Source: Planctomycetales bacterium 10988 (GTDB lineage: Bacteria; Planctomycetota; Planctomycetia; Pirellulales; Pb10988). Taken from it: a stretch of DNA of 64,000 nt. The position numbers were made by a program, and so were the translations under genes. The DNA lies in contig CP043547.1 in NCBI GenBank assembly GCA_009664345.1, positions 1,240,001-1,304,000 on the forward strand. Direction: 5' to 3'. Under the pieces are notes generated by a model that did not search any database, was not told the origin of the DNA, and was given only the letters and a program-made list of their open reading frames with translations. Of the stretch, positions 54,145 to 62,686 are shown piece by piece (the stretch's first letter is position 1; every line of letters begins with the position of its first letter).

Positions 54145-56577
54145 TTATTGTCGAATGTTCCTTAACCATTGGGAAGCATTCATTTTCCACAATCGAACGG
54201 TATTATCTGCTCCCCCCGAAAGGAGGGTCAAATTATTTGGGGAAAAAGCGATACTTGCGACCGCTTCACGGTGTCCAACAAAGGTTTCTACTTGTCGCGC
54301 GTCGACTGCATGCCAGATCTTGATCACATGATCTTCGCTCCCTGAGGCTATCCAGCGACCATTGGTGGTGACGGCGACCGTCGTAATTGGATGTTGGTGA
54401 GCCGCAACTCGACCGAGTAAAGTCCCTCGGTGCAAATCCCAAATGAAGAGACTTCCATCTTCTCCTCCTGAAACCGCTCGTGTCCCATCGGGTGAAAGAG
54501 CCAAACTCCAAATCGGAGCACGATGGCCTGCCAGAACTCTTAGTTCTTCACTACTCGAAAGTTCCCAAACCCGAACCGTATAGTCTTGAAGTTCATTACT
54601 TCCCCCCGCCAAGACAACAAAACTTCCATCAGGGGGAACCCCAATCGCACGAATCCAGTCGGAATGTTCCATCCACATGGCCATCCGAGATTCTTGCAAA
54701 TCCCAAATCCGTAGGGAACGATCCCGCCCCGCGGAAAGTAGATAATTGTCTTGAGGCATGAAACGGACATGAAAAATGGCATCTTCATGACCTTCCAAGT
54801 GACGAATCTGGCGTCCGGTTTCCAAGTCCCAAACGCGAACAACACGATCCCATCCCCCAGTAGCGGCAAATTTTCCATCGGCGGAGACCGAGACCGATTC
54901 GACACTCTCTTTATGTCCGATCAATTGCCGAATCTCACGGCCTTTCTCTAAATTCCATAATTGAACCGCATGTGTTCCTGCCGAGAGCGCCTGCTTCTCG
55001 CCAGGCAAGAAAGTTACGGATTGAATCCCTCCAGGGCGATCTCCTTTGCGTCGGCCCTTGAGCATAAACAGTTGATTTTCCGGAGTTTCCTCCTCCTTCT
55101 TCTCTTCCCCTTCTGGTTTCGAAGTCGTGGACGCAGTTACCACGGTTCGTTTTTTATCTTCATCAACGGGGAGAAGGTCAAACAGTTCTTCATCTCCGGA
55201 ACTAGAAGAACCGCTAGTGGAGGCAGCTGATTGATTCACCTTCGTAGTCGCTGGTTTGGCTTGAGCCGATTGGGTGCCCTTGTCGTCGTCTTGTAAAGTC
55301 AGCTCTTCCAAATCGAAGTCTTGTTTCGCTGTGCTGGGAGTTGCTTGCGGTTGGGCCTTTTTCTTACCATCGGCAGGAAGCGGCGGAGGCGAGATAGTTT
55401 CGGACTTTTCCTCCGGTTTTTGCAAAAGTTCTTCCGGCAAACTCTCTGTAATGACTGTTTTACGAGTTTCGAGAACTCTATCGCACGGAATATACACTCC
55501 ACCCGATCGAGGCCAGGCCGCCGGCCAAGCTTGCAGTGCCCAGATCAATTCTTCCGCACTTTCGTAACGATCTTGAGGGTCTCTGGCGAGTAACTTCGAT
55601 AAGATTTCAACAACCGGCTTCGGAAGGTCAGCGCGATGCTGATTCGCGGGAGGGGCATCCTTTCGTGCTCTTGCTAAAAGCTTTTGCAGTTTATTTTTCC
55701 CGGTGAATGGCAAACGTTTTGTCAGAAGATGATAAGCAACACATCCCAGACTAAACAGATCGCTTCTGCCATCCACATTCTCCGGGTCTTCGGCTTGTTC
55801 CGGAGAGAGATAATCGATCGTTCCTTCGGGCACCACCATCTCCTCCTCGGAATCTTCATCTTCAACCGTCGAAGTTTTTGAAGGATCGAGAAAGAGTGTC
55901 GAACTTCCAAACGCTAACTTCGCTTGTTGCTTTTGTTCACCTAAGAGAAAGATGCGACTTGGGCTAATTCCACGATGCACGAAGCCTTCTTGATGAGCAT
56001 ACGCCAGCCCTTCCGCAATCGTTCTTAGCCAAGGACCGAGCCACTCAACCTCGATTTTCTCCGATTCCAACTCCTCTGCTAAAGAACCCTCAGGAAAATA
56101 TTCCTTCACCAACCATCGCTTTTGAGAGGTAGTTTCTTCATGCAGAGAGTAAATCGCAGCGATCGAGGGATGCCGTAATTGGAACAACCTGCTCCAGAAA
56201 GCTCGCGATTCCTCGGCCTTCTCGGCTTCTTCAGGATTTGCATCTTGTGAAGCGGAAGGCAAAACTTGAAGGATTACCTTACTTCGCAATGCCGCATGAT
56301 GGGCCAGGAAAGATTGATTCTCTTCTTCTTGTCCCAGTGGCTCCTTGAGAAGACATTCATTCCACCAAAAACTCCCTTTTCCCAAGACTAACCTTCGTCG
56401 CTGCCACGGGGTGATCCAATCGCGTTCCTCCAGCCAGAGCGCGAGGTCTCCCCGCTTCCAATCCTGGTTGGCATCGATTGCTTCATGTAATTCAGGGAGT
56501 TGTTCGGCAGAGAGAAGCTTCAACTTTTCGATACGCTGATAGAGGTCAGCAACCGATTCATGCGTTGGGTCAGTCAT
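54145..56577 (-). CDS. WD40-repeat protein with degenerate kinase domain (pseudokinase)
   Basis: An 810-residue protein. N-terminal module with ITPWQRRRLVLGKG as in the other kinase. The kinase-like domain (about 73-345) lacks all key residues: the ATP Lys is Gln104 (VILQVLP), the glycine loop is absent, HRD-K-N reads HRGISPSR (201-208), and DFG reads AFG (222-224), while YLSPEQA is kept. A Glu/Pro/Thr-rich linker (about 360-540) leads to seven WD40 repeats (about 540-805), one full propeller. No TM segment. It probably scaffolds or senses rather than phosphorylates. ATG 56577 is preferred to the upstream 56664. Confidence 0.9.
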   Translation of the reverse strand: MTDPTHESVADLYQRIEKLKLLSAEQLPELHEAIDANQDWKRGDLALWLEERDWITPWQRRRLVLGKGSFWWNECLLKEPLGQEEENQSFLAHHAALRSKVILQVLPSASQDANPEEAEKAEESRAFWSRLFQLRHPSIAAIYSLHEETTSQKRWLVKEYFPEGSLAEELESEKIEVEWLGPWLRTIAEGLAYAHQEGFVHRGISPSRIFLLGEQKQQAKLAFGSSTLFLDPSKTSTVEDEDSEEEMVVPEGTIDYLSPEQAEDPENVDGRSDLFSLGCVAYHLLTKRLPFTGKNKLQKLLARARKDAPPANQHRADLPKPVVEILSKLLARDPQDRYESAEELIWALQAWPAAWPRSGGVYIPCDRVLETRKTVITESLPEELLQKPEEKSETISPPPLPADGKKKAQPQATPSTAKQDFDLEELTLQDDDKGTQSAQAKPATTKVNQSAASTSGSSSSGDEELFDLLPVDEDKKRTVVTASTTSKPEGEEKKEEETPENQLFMLKGRRKGDRPGGIQSVTFLPGEKQALSAGTHAVQLWNLEKGREIRQLIGHKESVESVSVSADGKFAATGGWDRVVRVWDLETGRQIRHLEGHEDAIFHVRFMPQDNYLLSAGRDRSLRIWDLQESRMAMWMEHSDWIRAIGVPPDGSFVVLAGGSNELQDYTVRVWELSSSEELRVLAGHRAPIWSLALSPDGTRAVSGGEDGSLFIWDLHRGTLLGRVAAHQHPITTVAVTTNGRWIASGSEDHVIKIWHAVDARQVETFVGHREAVASIAFSPNNLTLLSGGADNTVRLWKMNASQWLRNIRQ

Positions 56578-56751
56578 GGAATCTAAGGGATTGGGAAAAT
56601 AGAGAAGGGACAAGGGTAAGCGTTTCGTTATAATGCGTTGGGAGTTTGCATCCCACCTGGACATTGAGCATAATCCATCCTCGCCAGGAATGGAATAAAT
56701 ATCAAAACCTCGATGAGAAAAAGCTTGGCAAACTTACTACCAGGGCATTTT

Positions 56752-56830
56752 AGAGTTTGTTGTCAAAAGTAGGTTGAGGGTCATCTTTTCCAGGTGTTTA
56801 CTCCTTTTCGGAAGATTTTGACCACTGGCT
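56752..56830 (-). repeat. Dispersed inverted-repeat element, copy 3 (reverse orientation)
   Basis: Starts AGAGTTTGTTGTCAAAAGTA and ends GATTTTGACCACTGGCTT. Its reverse complement aligns with copy 1 without gaps, with CACCTGGAAAAGATGACCCTC in the middle matching the CACTTGGAAAAAGTGGCCCTC block. It lies in the divergent gap before the M50-like gene. Confidence 0.7.
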
Positions 56831-56850
56831 TTTAGAAATCACCAAACAGC

Positions 56851-57585
56851 ATGAATTCAGAATATTGGAACTCGCTCACCAGTCAATTTCCAACCACGGC
56901 CCCTACTTTTTGGGGAATCGTCATCGCCGCGGTGGCCACGGTGATTCTTTGGCATGTGCCAGGCGGCCGGTATTTACTCTACCCTTTTTCAATCCTCGCC
57001 ACTTGGTTTCATGAGATGGGACATGGTTTAACAGCCCTTTGCCTAGGGGGAAAATTTGAAGAACTCTATCTTTATCCAAATGGCTCAGGTATGGCGGTTT
57101 ACCGGATTCCGGCTAGCTGGGGAGCAATTCGCAACTCCCTCATTGCCGCTGGCGGTCCCTTGGCACCGAGTTTACTGGGGGCCTGTTTTTTCGTTTTGGC
57201 AAAAAAACCGGAAGTCGCCCAATGGGGTCTGTATCTTTTAGTAGGGATTTTAATCCTTTCAACCCTGCTGTGGGTTCGAACTCTCTTTGGTTGGATTGCA
57301 ATTCCACTGTGGGCAATCGCCTTAGGAGCGGTGGCGATTTATGCCCGGCCGGAAGTGCAAAGTTTTTGTTTACAATTTCTCGGAGTCCAAGCCTGTTTAA
57401 GTACTTTCTATCAATTCAATTATTTATTTACTTATCAAGCCGAAGTCGGCGGTAAAGTTCGACTATCTGACACAGGCATTATTTCGCATCATCTTTATGC
57501 TCCCTATTGGTTCTGGGGGATTCTGCTCAGTGCCATTAGCCTTGCCGTATTAGGGATCGGGCTTCACTGGAGTGTTTCTAAATAA
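56851..57585 (+). CDS. M50-like intramembrane metallopeptidase
   Basis: A 244-residue polytopic protein. The zinc motif is WFHEMGHGLTALCLGG (HExxH, about 52-56) inside a membrane segment, followed by about four further helices. Short M50B-type proteins of this size lack PDZ domains. The second motif expected in M50 (NPDG-like) is not clear here, so peptidase activity is likely but not proven. ATG at 56851 has no strong ribosome site. It is convergent with the uridylyltransferase gene. Confidence 0.75.
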   Translation: MNSEYWNSLTSQFPTTAPTFWGIVIAAVATVILWHVPGGRYLLYPFSILATWFHEMGHGLTALCLGGKFEELYLYPNGSGMAVYRIPASWGAIRNSLIAAGGPLAPSLLGACFFVLAKKPEVAQWGLYLLVGILILSTLLWVRTLFGWIAIPLWAIALGAVAIYARPEVQSFCLQFLGVQACLSTFYQFNYLFTYQAEVGGKVRLSDTGIISHHLYAPYWFWGILLSAISLAVLGIGLHWSVSK

Positions 57586-57627
57586 AGAGTTTCAACAGAA
57601 GTTCCTGATTACTTTATTTATACTCCG

Positions 57628-59037
57628 TTAACCACCCCACTGTTGCGAACCTTGTAACTCGGACTTGTCATCAATAGAAACGGGTTCGGGAAGCTTGTTT
57701 TTCAATTCAACCTCTCCCAGACATTGCACGCTTTTTCCAAAGTAAACATCGCCCTCGACGAAGAGCGATTCGCAATCTTTGAGCGATGGAGGGCCTTGGG
57801 CGAAGCGTTGATTGAAGTCGGAAACAAGTTTATAAAATTGAGCATCAAGTTGAACAAGTGGCCCTTTTTGAGCAGGGTTGGATTTTTCTAAACGAAAAGC
57901 CTCGTTTAAAGTGTAGGCATCCGATTGAACGGTTAACAAATCGCTTGTTGTTTTCACAGGTGCAAATCGCGTTCGAGACACCCTCACTGCTCCAGCTTTT
58001 GGAATCACCCCAATCGCTGCCCCCATGGCGGTTTCTAATTGATAGACTGCGGTTGAACTTGGTTCGCGAGGATTGACTGTTTTACTATTGCGAATCATCG
58101 GAAGCGGCACAACTTGATTGGATTGATCAATAAATGTTTTTAATGCCGGCAAATTGATCCATAGGTTGTTCGTATTGAAATAACGATACTTTTCGACATT
58201 TTGAAAGCTCTCTTTTTCATCATCAGGGCACTGAGCTGATTCTCGCAAAACGAGTTGGCCGTCCTTGCGTTGAGCCAGATGGCCGCCTTTACGATCGGCT
58301 TCCGTTCTATCGGCAACTTCCATTAAAAAAGGTAGTTCTTCCTTGGCAAAATAACCAAGAATAGAGAGGTCTAACGAAGCACCTAGGTTATCCGAATTAG
58401 AAACAAAAGCATATTCTTTGCCATCCTGCAATAACTTATCCAACATGCCGCTATCAATCAACGAAGCATATAGATCCCCATGCCCAGGAGGACACCAAGT
58501 TAACTCGGGAGAAGCGGAAAATTCAGCCGGCTCAAAATTATCCTGACGAATCTTCGGGACTTGATGCTGTTCAAAAAAAGCAAAAAGCGCTGGTGATTTT
58601 TTTATATAATCTGACAATGCCTCTTCAGTATCTTTCGCCGTAGCAAAACTATTCATTAACACAAGTGGAACTTGTTGCTGAAGTGTTTGCTTCGCGATTA
58701 AATCCAAGAAAGAAAAGTTTTCCTTGACAGGCAAGAGTGACTTGGCACGATCCAAGCCCATACTTGTTCCAAGTCCACCATTTAATTTAATTGTTACCGC
58801 TTTTGATAAAACCGCCTCGCTGGCTTCGTAATACTCCTCCGAAAATTGATCCGCATCGGGAAGGCTTTCCACCGGAGAGATTTCTGCATCCGAAAGAAAG
58901 CCGGTATCTCCCTGTAATAGCAAGGAATAGTAATGCTTAAAAGTTTCGATGGCGATCTCTGACATGCCCGCCTCTTGCATACGTTTGGCAAATGGCAAGA
59001 AACGACTTTGCAAATCGTCGGGGCTTGATGCAGTCAT
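57628..59037 (-). CDS. UDPGP-family uridylyltransferase (eukaryotic-type)
   Basis: A 469-residue sugar-nucleotide enzyme. The signature KLNGGLGTSMGLDRAKSLLPV is the UTP-binding loop of eukaryotic-type UDP-glucose pyrophosphorylases, and WCPPGHGDLYASL, FVSNSDNLGASLD and NLWINLPALKTFID follow in the family order. It should make UDP-glucose or a related UDP-sugar from UTP and sugar-1-phosphate. The exact sugar is not determined. It lies beside a glycan cluster and may feed it. Confidence 0.88.
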   Translation of the reverse strand: MTASSPDDLQSRFLPFAKRMQEAGMSEIAIETFKHYYSLLLQGDTGFLSDAEISPVESLPDADQFSEEYYEASEAVLSKAVTIKLNGGLGTSMGLDRAKSLLPVKENFSFLDLIAKQTLQQQVPLVLMNSFATAKDTEEALSDYIKKSPALFAFFEQHQVPKIRQDNFEPAEFSASPELTWCPPGHGDLYASLIDSGMLDKLLQDGKEYAFVSNSDNLGASLDLSILGYFAKEELPFLMEVADRTEADRKGGHLAQRKDGQLVLRESAQCPDDEKESFQNVEKYRYFNTNNLWINLPALKTFIDQSNQVVPLPMIRNSKTVNPREPSSTAVYQLETAMGAAIGVIPKAGAVRVSRTRFAPVKTTSDLLTVQSDAYTLNEAFRLEKSNPAQKGPLVQLDAQFYKLVSDFNQRFAQGPPSLKDCESLFVEGDVYFGKSVQCLGEVELKNKLPEPVSIDDKSELQGSQQWGG

Positions 59038-59550
59038 TGGAAACCCTGTCTATAAAATGATCAGACGGTTGTTTATTACAGCACTGCTATAGAGCAGGAA
59101 TAGATGAATTGATCGCTAGAAATCGATCTCGGCTGAAAGACATAGAGCCAGTGGTCGAAACCCAGCAGAAATCGTTAGGCACTTGGAAAAAGCGGCCCTC
59201 GAAATGCTTTTGACCACAAACTCATAGATCCCGTTTAACGAGTGGTCTAGCTATGAATCCCAAGATGTCATTAGTTCCAGGACGGAGTTCATAACGAATC
59301 GCAAGTTCGTGCAGAAACCCATATTTTCTACAACTATACGATTCACAGAGAAAAGGCAAGTATCAAAAGTCAAGAAAGTTTATAACTTTTTCCTGACGCA
59401 AAAACATCAAAGGATGAATAATACGGGAAGATCAAAGGTCAGAGATGAATGATCCGCGTTCAATCGATGTAACGATTGTGAAGTAGTGCGATTGCTCGAA
59501 ACCTGTGAGCAAAACGAAGGAAGGAAAGCTAAATAAAGACAACATTCAAC
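59038..59550. other. Intergenic region with one repeat element
   Basis: The 513-base gap contains the near-identical second copy of the dispersed repeat at 59145-59223 and a small dyad (CAATCG-ATGTAA-CGATTG, about 59462-59479). No gene is supported. Confidence 0.5.
59145..59223 (+). repeat. Dispersed inverted-repeat element, copy 4
   Basis: GAGCCAGTGGTCGAAACCC ... CTTTTGACCACAAACTC; differs from copy 1 (12491-12570) at about six of 80 positions. The inner CACTTGGAAAAAGCGG block and both ends are kept. The two copies are 46.6 kb apart, in the same orientation. Confidence 0.75.
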
Positions 59551-61824
59551 TTATTTGAGATTCGTCTCTGTAGAGGAATTAGCTATTTCTTGAACCGGAA
59601 CTAACTTCGCATCGGTTAATTCAATCGATACTTCCCCTTGGGAGTATTTAGAAGTCTCAACAGGATTAACTACCACATAGGAGGCATTTGGTTGAAGATG
59701 AACTCGGTAATTCCAGACGGACTCCTCACCTTCAGAACGAATAAAGCGTAAAGGATTGTGAGGATTTTCTATCTTTAAAGGAAGTGAATCATCCTTAAAG
59801 CAAATATAAGAGCCATCACTTGTTTTAGTCTTGAACCGAAGTGTTAGATCGTAGTATCCCACTGATGGGGCAAAGACCCAAATTTTAATAGAAGGATGAT
59901 CTAAATAGATAGGAGAGTTACTTTCTCCGTTATATTGATAACTATACCACTGCCGACTGACCTCAAAGACAAAAGCCCGATCTGTATTAACAAGAGACCA
60001 ACCAGCCGGTAACTTTTTGTCAGATTCCTCAAAAGGCAATTGACAAGGTACCAACAATAAAACGTCTTCCTTATAGCCAACAATGTTTTTTGGTTCATCG
60101 TAGAAAAAGTTCCAAGGACTCCTCCATTGATTTAAAAACTTAAACTCTTTGAAGAGAAAAGAATAATAGCAGGAAGGCCAAGCATTGTGTAAATCTTTAA
60201 GGAGAAAAAGTTGCTTCCCCGCAGCTTCTTTTTGAAGCGCGTTATCAATTTCTCGAATGGCTAATAAACTATTTTCTTTGGTCAACCAAGTATGGTTCTT
60301 TTCAGCGTAGTCTTTCGCAACGCGTAAGTGTCTTGGGAAGACAATAAGGATTGCTGTACAGAGAATAATTCCAATGATTTTTGGCGAAAGATAAATGGAT
60401 CTGCTAGCAATATAGATTCCACTCCAAATAACCACGGCTATGCACGGAAAGGACCACTTGCATAGTTTTAACAGTGACCAGCTATGCCCATATTCACCGG
60501 TCCAGGGGTCTTTGACAAAAATTAAAAAGTAAACCCCAAAAGCCGCCATCAAACCCAGGTAGCAGAATATTTCCCAATGACGCAATCTGCTCGCATATTT
60601 ATAAACACCTAGTAACAAAAATGCGGTCACGACCGGCAATAAACAATAACTGATGAGCAAACCGTGACTACTCAAATTATCAGCGTGCCAAATAGGAAAA
60701 CCAAGTGCAAAGGCTAAGAAGCCTACCGTGTCAAAAGGAACATGCCAACCAACGACAACTCCCGCCTGAAAGAGAATGGCCTTCACCGCTCGATAGCACT
60801 CGATATTCCCTAACAATAACACAAGTGTCAGAGTCTGCACAACCATCCATGAAAACGAATAAAGTTGTTGTTTTTTCCAAGAGAGAATGGCCTGACAGAC
60901 TACATATTGAATGCAAATAACTCCAACAAAAGGGGCCAACTCACTATAACAAGCGGTAACTCCTACTATGAAAAATGCGACTTGAAATGAATTGGAAAAA
61001 TTCCAACGATAACTACTATGCACTCTCGCGACGGAAGCAAGAAAGGCACTTGCAAAAGCCGTTCCTAATAATTGAGGATAAAAACCCCATTGAGCGGATG
61101 CAAAGAAAGGTCCTAAAAAAGCAAAGGAACCCCAACACGCATATAATCCATAAACTCGGGGCAGTCGAAAAATTTGCCGACACATTAAATAGATACCAGC
61201 CCCATTCAATGCGACTGCCCATCCCATAACAACTGGGAATAATTCATGAGATCGCAGCATTGGAAAAAGGCTTTGCCAGAAAGCAAGAAAGAAGATTCCT
61301 CCCATCCTTAAATGGGCGTTCTGATAAGCTTCAACAGGCAAGTAGTAGAGAGAGGATGGATCGTATTGAAATTTTTTCGAAAAAGGATGTTCCTGCAACC
61401 ACTCACTAATAGTAACGTAAGCGTAAGTGTCATTGCAAAAGTCGTATCCACCTTTGGATAGTAAAGGCAAAAAATAAAATCCAGCACTTCCAACAAAGAG
61501 AAGTGTCAGAAAAAGAAAATGCTTCGATGATCGAAGCGGATAGAAGTTTTTGAGATTTCCACGAAACCAAACAACGAGAACTAAGAGTACAATAGAAATT
61601 GCAACAACTGTGCTTGCTTGCGGGGCGATCAGACCTAAATAGGTGGACCACCCAAACACAAGTAAAATAAATCCAGTACCATAGAACTGACAAAGAAGAT
61701 AAGACTCAATACTTTTCTTCAATAAAGGCTTTCTAAATACGGTTGCTCGTAACAGGGCGCCAACTATTGGAACCCCGAAGATTAGCACAATAAAAGCTAA
61801 AACCATATAAAGATAAAGTTTCAT
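59551..61824 (-). CDS. Polytopic membrane protein, GT-C-like
   Basis: A 757-residue protein with about 12-14 membrane helices over the first 500 residues. The first large loop has YDFCNDTYAYVTISEWLQEHP, an acidic site in the position expected for GT-C glycosyltransferases. The C-terminal ~220 residues are soluble and beta-rich (YYDLTLRFKTKTSDGSYICF). It could be a polyprenyl-phosphate-sugar-dependent transferase or polymerase. No close family name is certain. It is downstream of a GT2 gene and an FAD oxidoreductase on the same strand. Confidence 0.7.
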   Translation of the reverse strand: MKLYLYMVLAFIVLIFGVPIVGALLRATVFRKPLLKKSIESYLLCQFYGTGFILLVFGWSTYLGLIAPQASTVVAISIVLLVLVVWFRGNLKNFYPLRSSKHFLFLTLLFVGSAGFYFLPLLSKGGYDFCNDTYAYVTISEWLQEHPFSKKFQYDPSSLYYLPVEAYQNAHLRMGGIFFLAFWQSLFPMLRSHELFPVVMGWAVALNGAGIYLMCRQIFRLPRVYGLYACWGSFAFLGPFFASAQWGFYPQLLGTAFASAFLASVARVHSSYRWNFSNSFQVAFFIVGVTACYSELAPFVGVICIQYVVCQAILSWKKQQLYSFSWMVVQTLTLVLLLGNIECYRAVKAILFQAGVVVGWHVPFDTVGFLAFALGFPIWHADNLSSHGLLISYCLLPVVTAFLLLGVYKYASRLRHWEIFCYLGLMAAFGVYFLIFVKDPWTGEYGHSWSLLKLCKWSFPCIAVVIWSGIYIASRSIYLSPKIIGIILCTAILIVFPRHLRVAKDYAEKNHTWLTKENSLLAIREIDNALQKEAAGKQLFLLKDLHNAWPSCYYSFLFKEFKFLNQWRSPWNFFYDEPKNIVGYKEDVLLLVPCQLPFEESDKKLPAGWSLVNTDRAFVFEVSRQWYSYQYNGESNSPIYLDHPSIKIWVFAPSVGYYDLTLRFKTKTSDGSYICFKDDSLPLKIENPHNPLRFIRSEGEESVWNYRVHLQPNASYVVVNPVETSKYSQGEVSIELTDAKLVPVQEIANSSTETNLK

Positions 61825-61915
61825 CTTCCGCCTTTAAGCTGGATCGATGTAAGTTGCGATGATGTCATGGAAAAATAGTGAGTAGATAGCCCTATCGAGC
61901 GATTAACCTTAATCG

Positions 61916-62686
61916 CTAGGCAACCTTGCGAGCATCCACTTCTGTGTTTTCAACACTTTGATGGGGAGGCGATTTTTTCGCCGCTTTTAGCTCCTGAGAT
62001 AAAGTCTTTAGATAATGATTAACATCCCAGAAAAGCTTCCAAATTTTACTGAAATCATGACAAACATGGCCATGTTCTCTGGCGAAGTGCTGGACAACAA
62101 CTTCGTCAATATTCAGCCCCGCAATTTTAACTCTTGTATAGAGTTCGGGATTCGCCATATTTAATCGATGACGAAATTCGGTTGCTTCAGCCACTTTTTG
62201 ATCAAACATTCGAATCCCTACATTGAGATCGTGAACAGGAATGCTCAACCAAAATTTTCCTAGTGTATTGAAAACGCTTGATGAAAAAAGACGGAAAACA
62301 GGGTCGTTCCGTTTCTTTCTCCATCCGAAAACTAAGTTCGCACCGGCTTGAAGCTTTTCAATAAAAAGTGGTAGGTCCGCCGCGGAAAACTGTCCATCAG
62401 AATCCATAATCGCAATCCACTTGCCACGGCTTTCATTTAAGGCCGTTTGACAGGAACCAGAGTAGTAACGATTTTCATCATGCACAATCAATCGCACATT
62501 GTCTCGTTGATCCACAATAGATTGAACGAGCTCAGCTGTTTTGTCACTAGAACAGTTATCGACAACGATTAACTCCCAACTGCGATTGATTTGTTCTAAA
62601 TGTTGACAGCTTGTTTCAATAACATTGAGAATATTATCCTGCTCGTTGTATGCGGGAAGAACGAGCGATATTTCCGGCTGAGTCAT
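61916..62686 (-). CDS. Family 2 glycosyltransferase (DPM1-like)
   Basis: A 256-residue GT2. The start is ISLVLPAYNEQDNILNVIE; WELIVVDNCSSDKTAEL, WIAIMDSDGQFSAADL (DxD motif DSD) and VFGWRKKRND follow, as in polyprenyl-phosphate mannosyl/glucosyltransferases. No membrane helices are apparent at its end. It likely charges a lipid carrier with a sugar for the adjacent GT-C-like protein. Its 5' end overlaps the FAD oxidoreductase gene by 53 bases. Confidence 0.88.
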   Translation of the reverse strand: MTQPEISLVLPAYNEQDNILNVIETSCQHLEQINRSWELIVVDNCSSDKTAELVQSIVDQRDNVRLIVHDENRYYSGSCQTALNESRGKWIAIMDSDGQFSAADLPLFIEKLQAGANLVFGWRKKRNDPVFRLFSSSVFNTLGKFWLSIPVHDLNVGIRMFDQKVAEATEFRHRLNMANPELYTRVKIAGLNIDEVVVQHFAREHGHVCHDFSKIWKLFWDVNHYLKTLSQELKAAKKSPPHQSVENTEVDARKVA

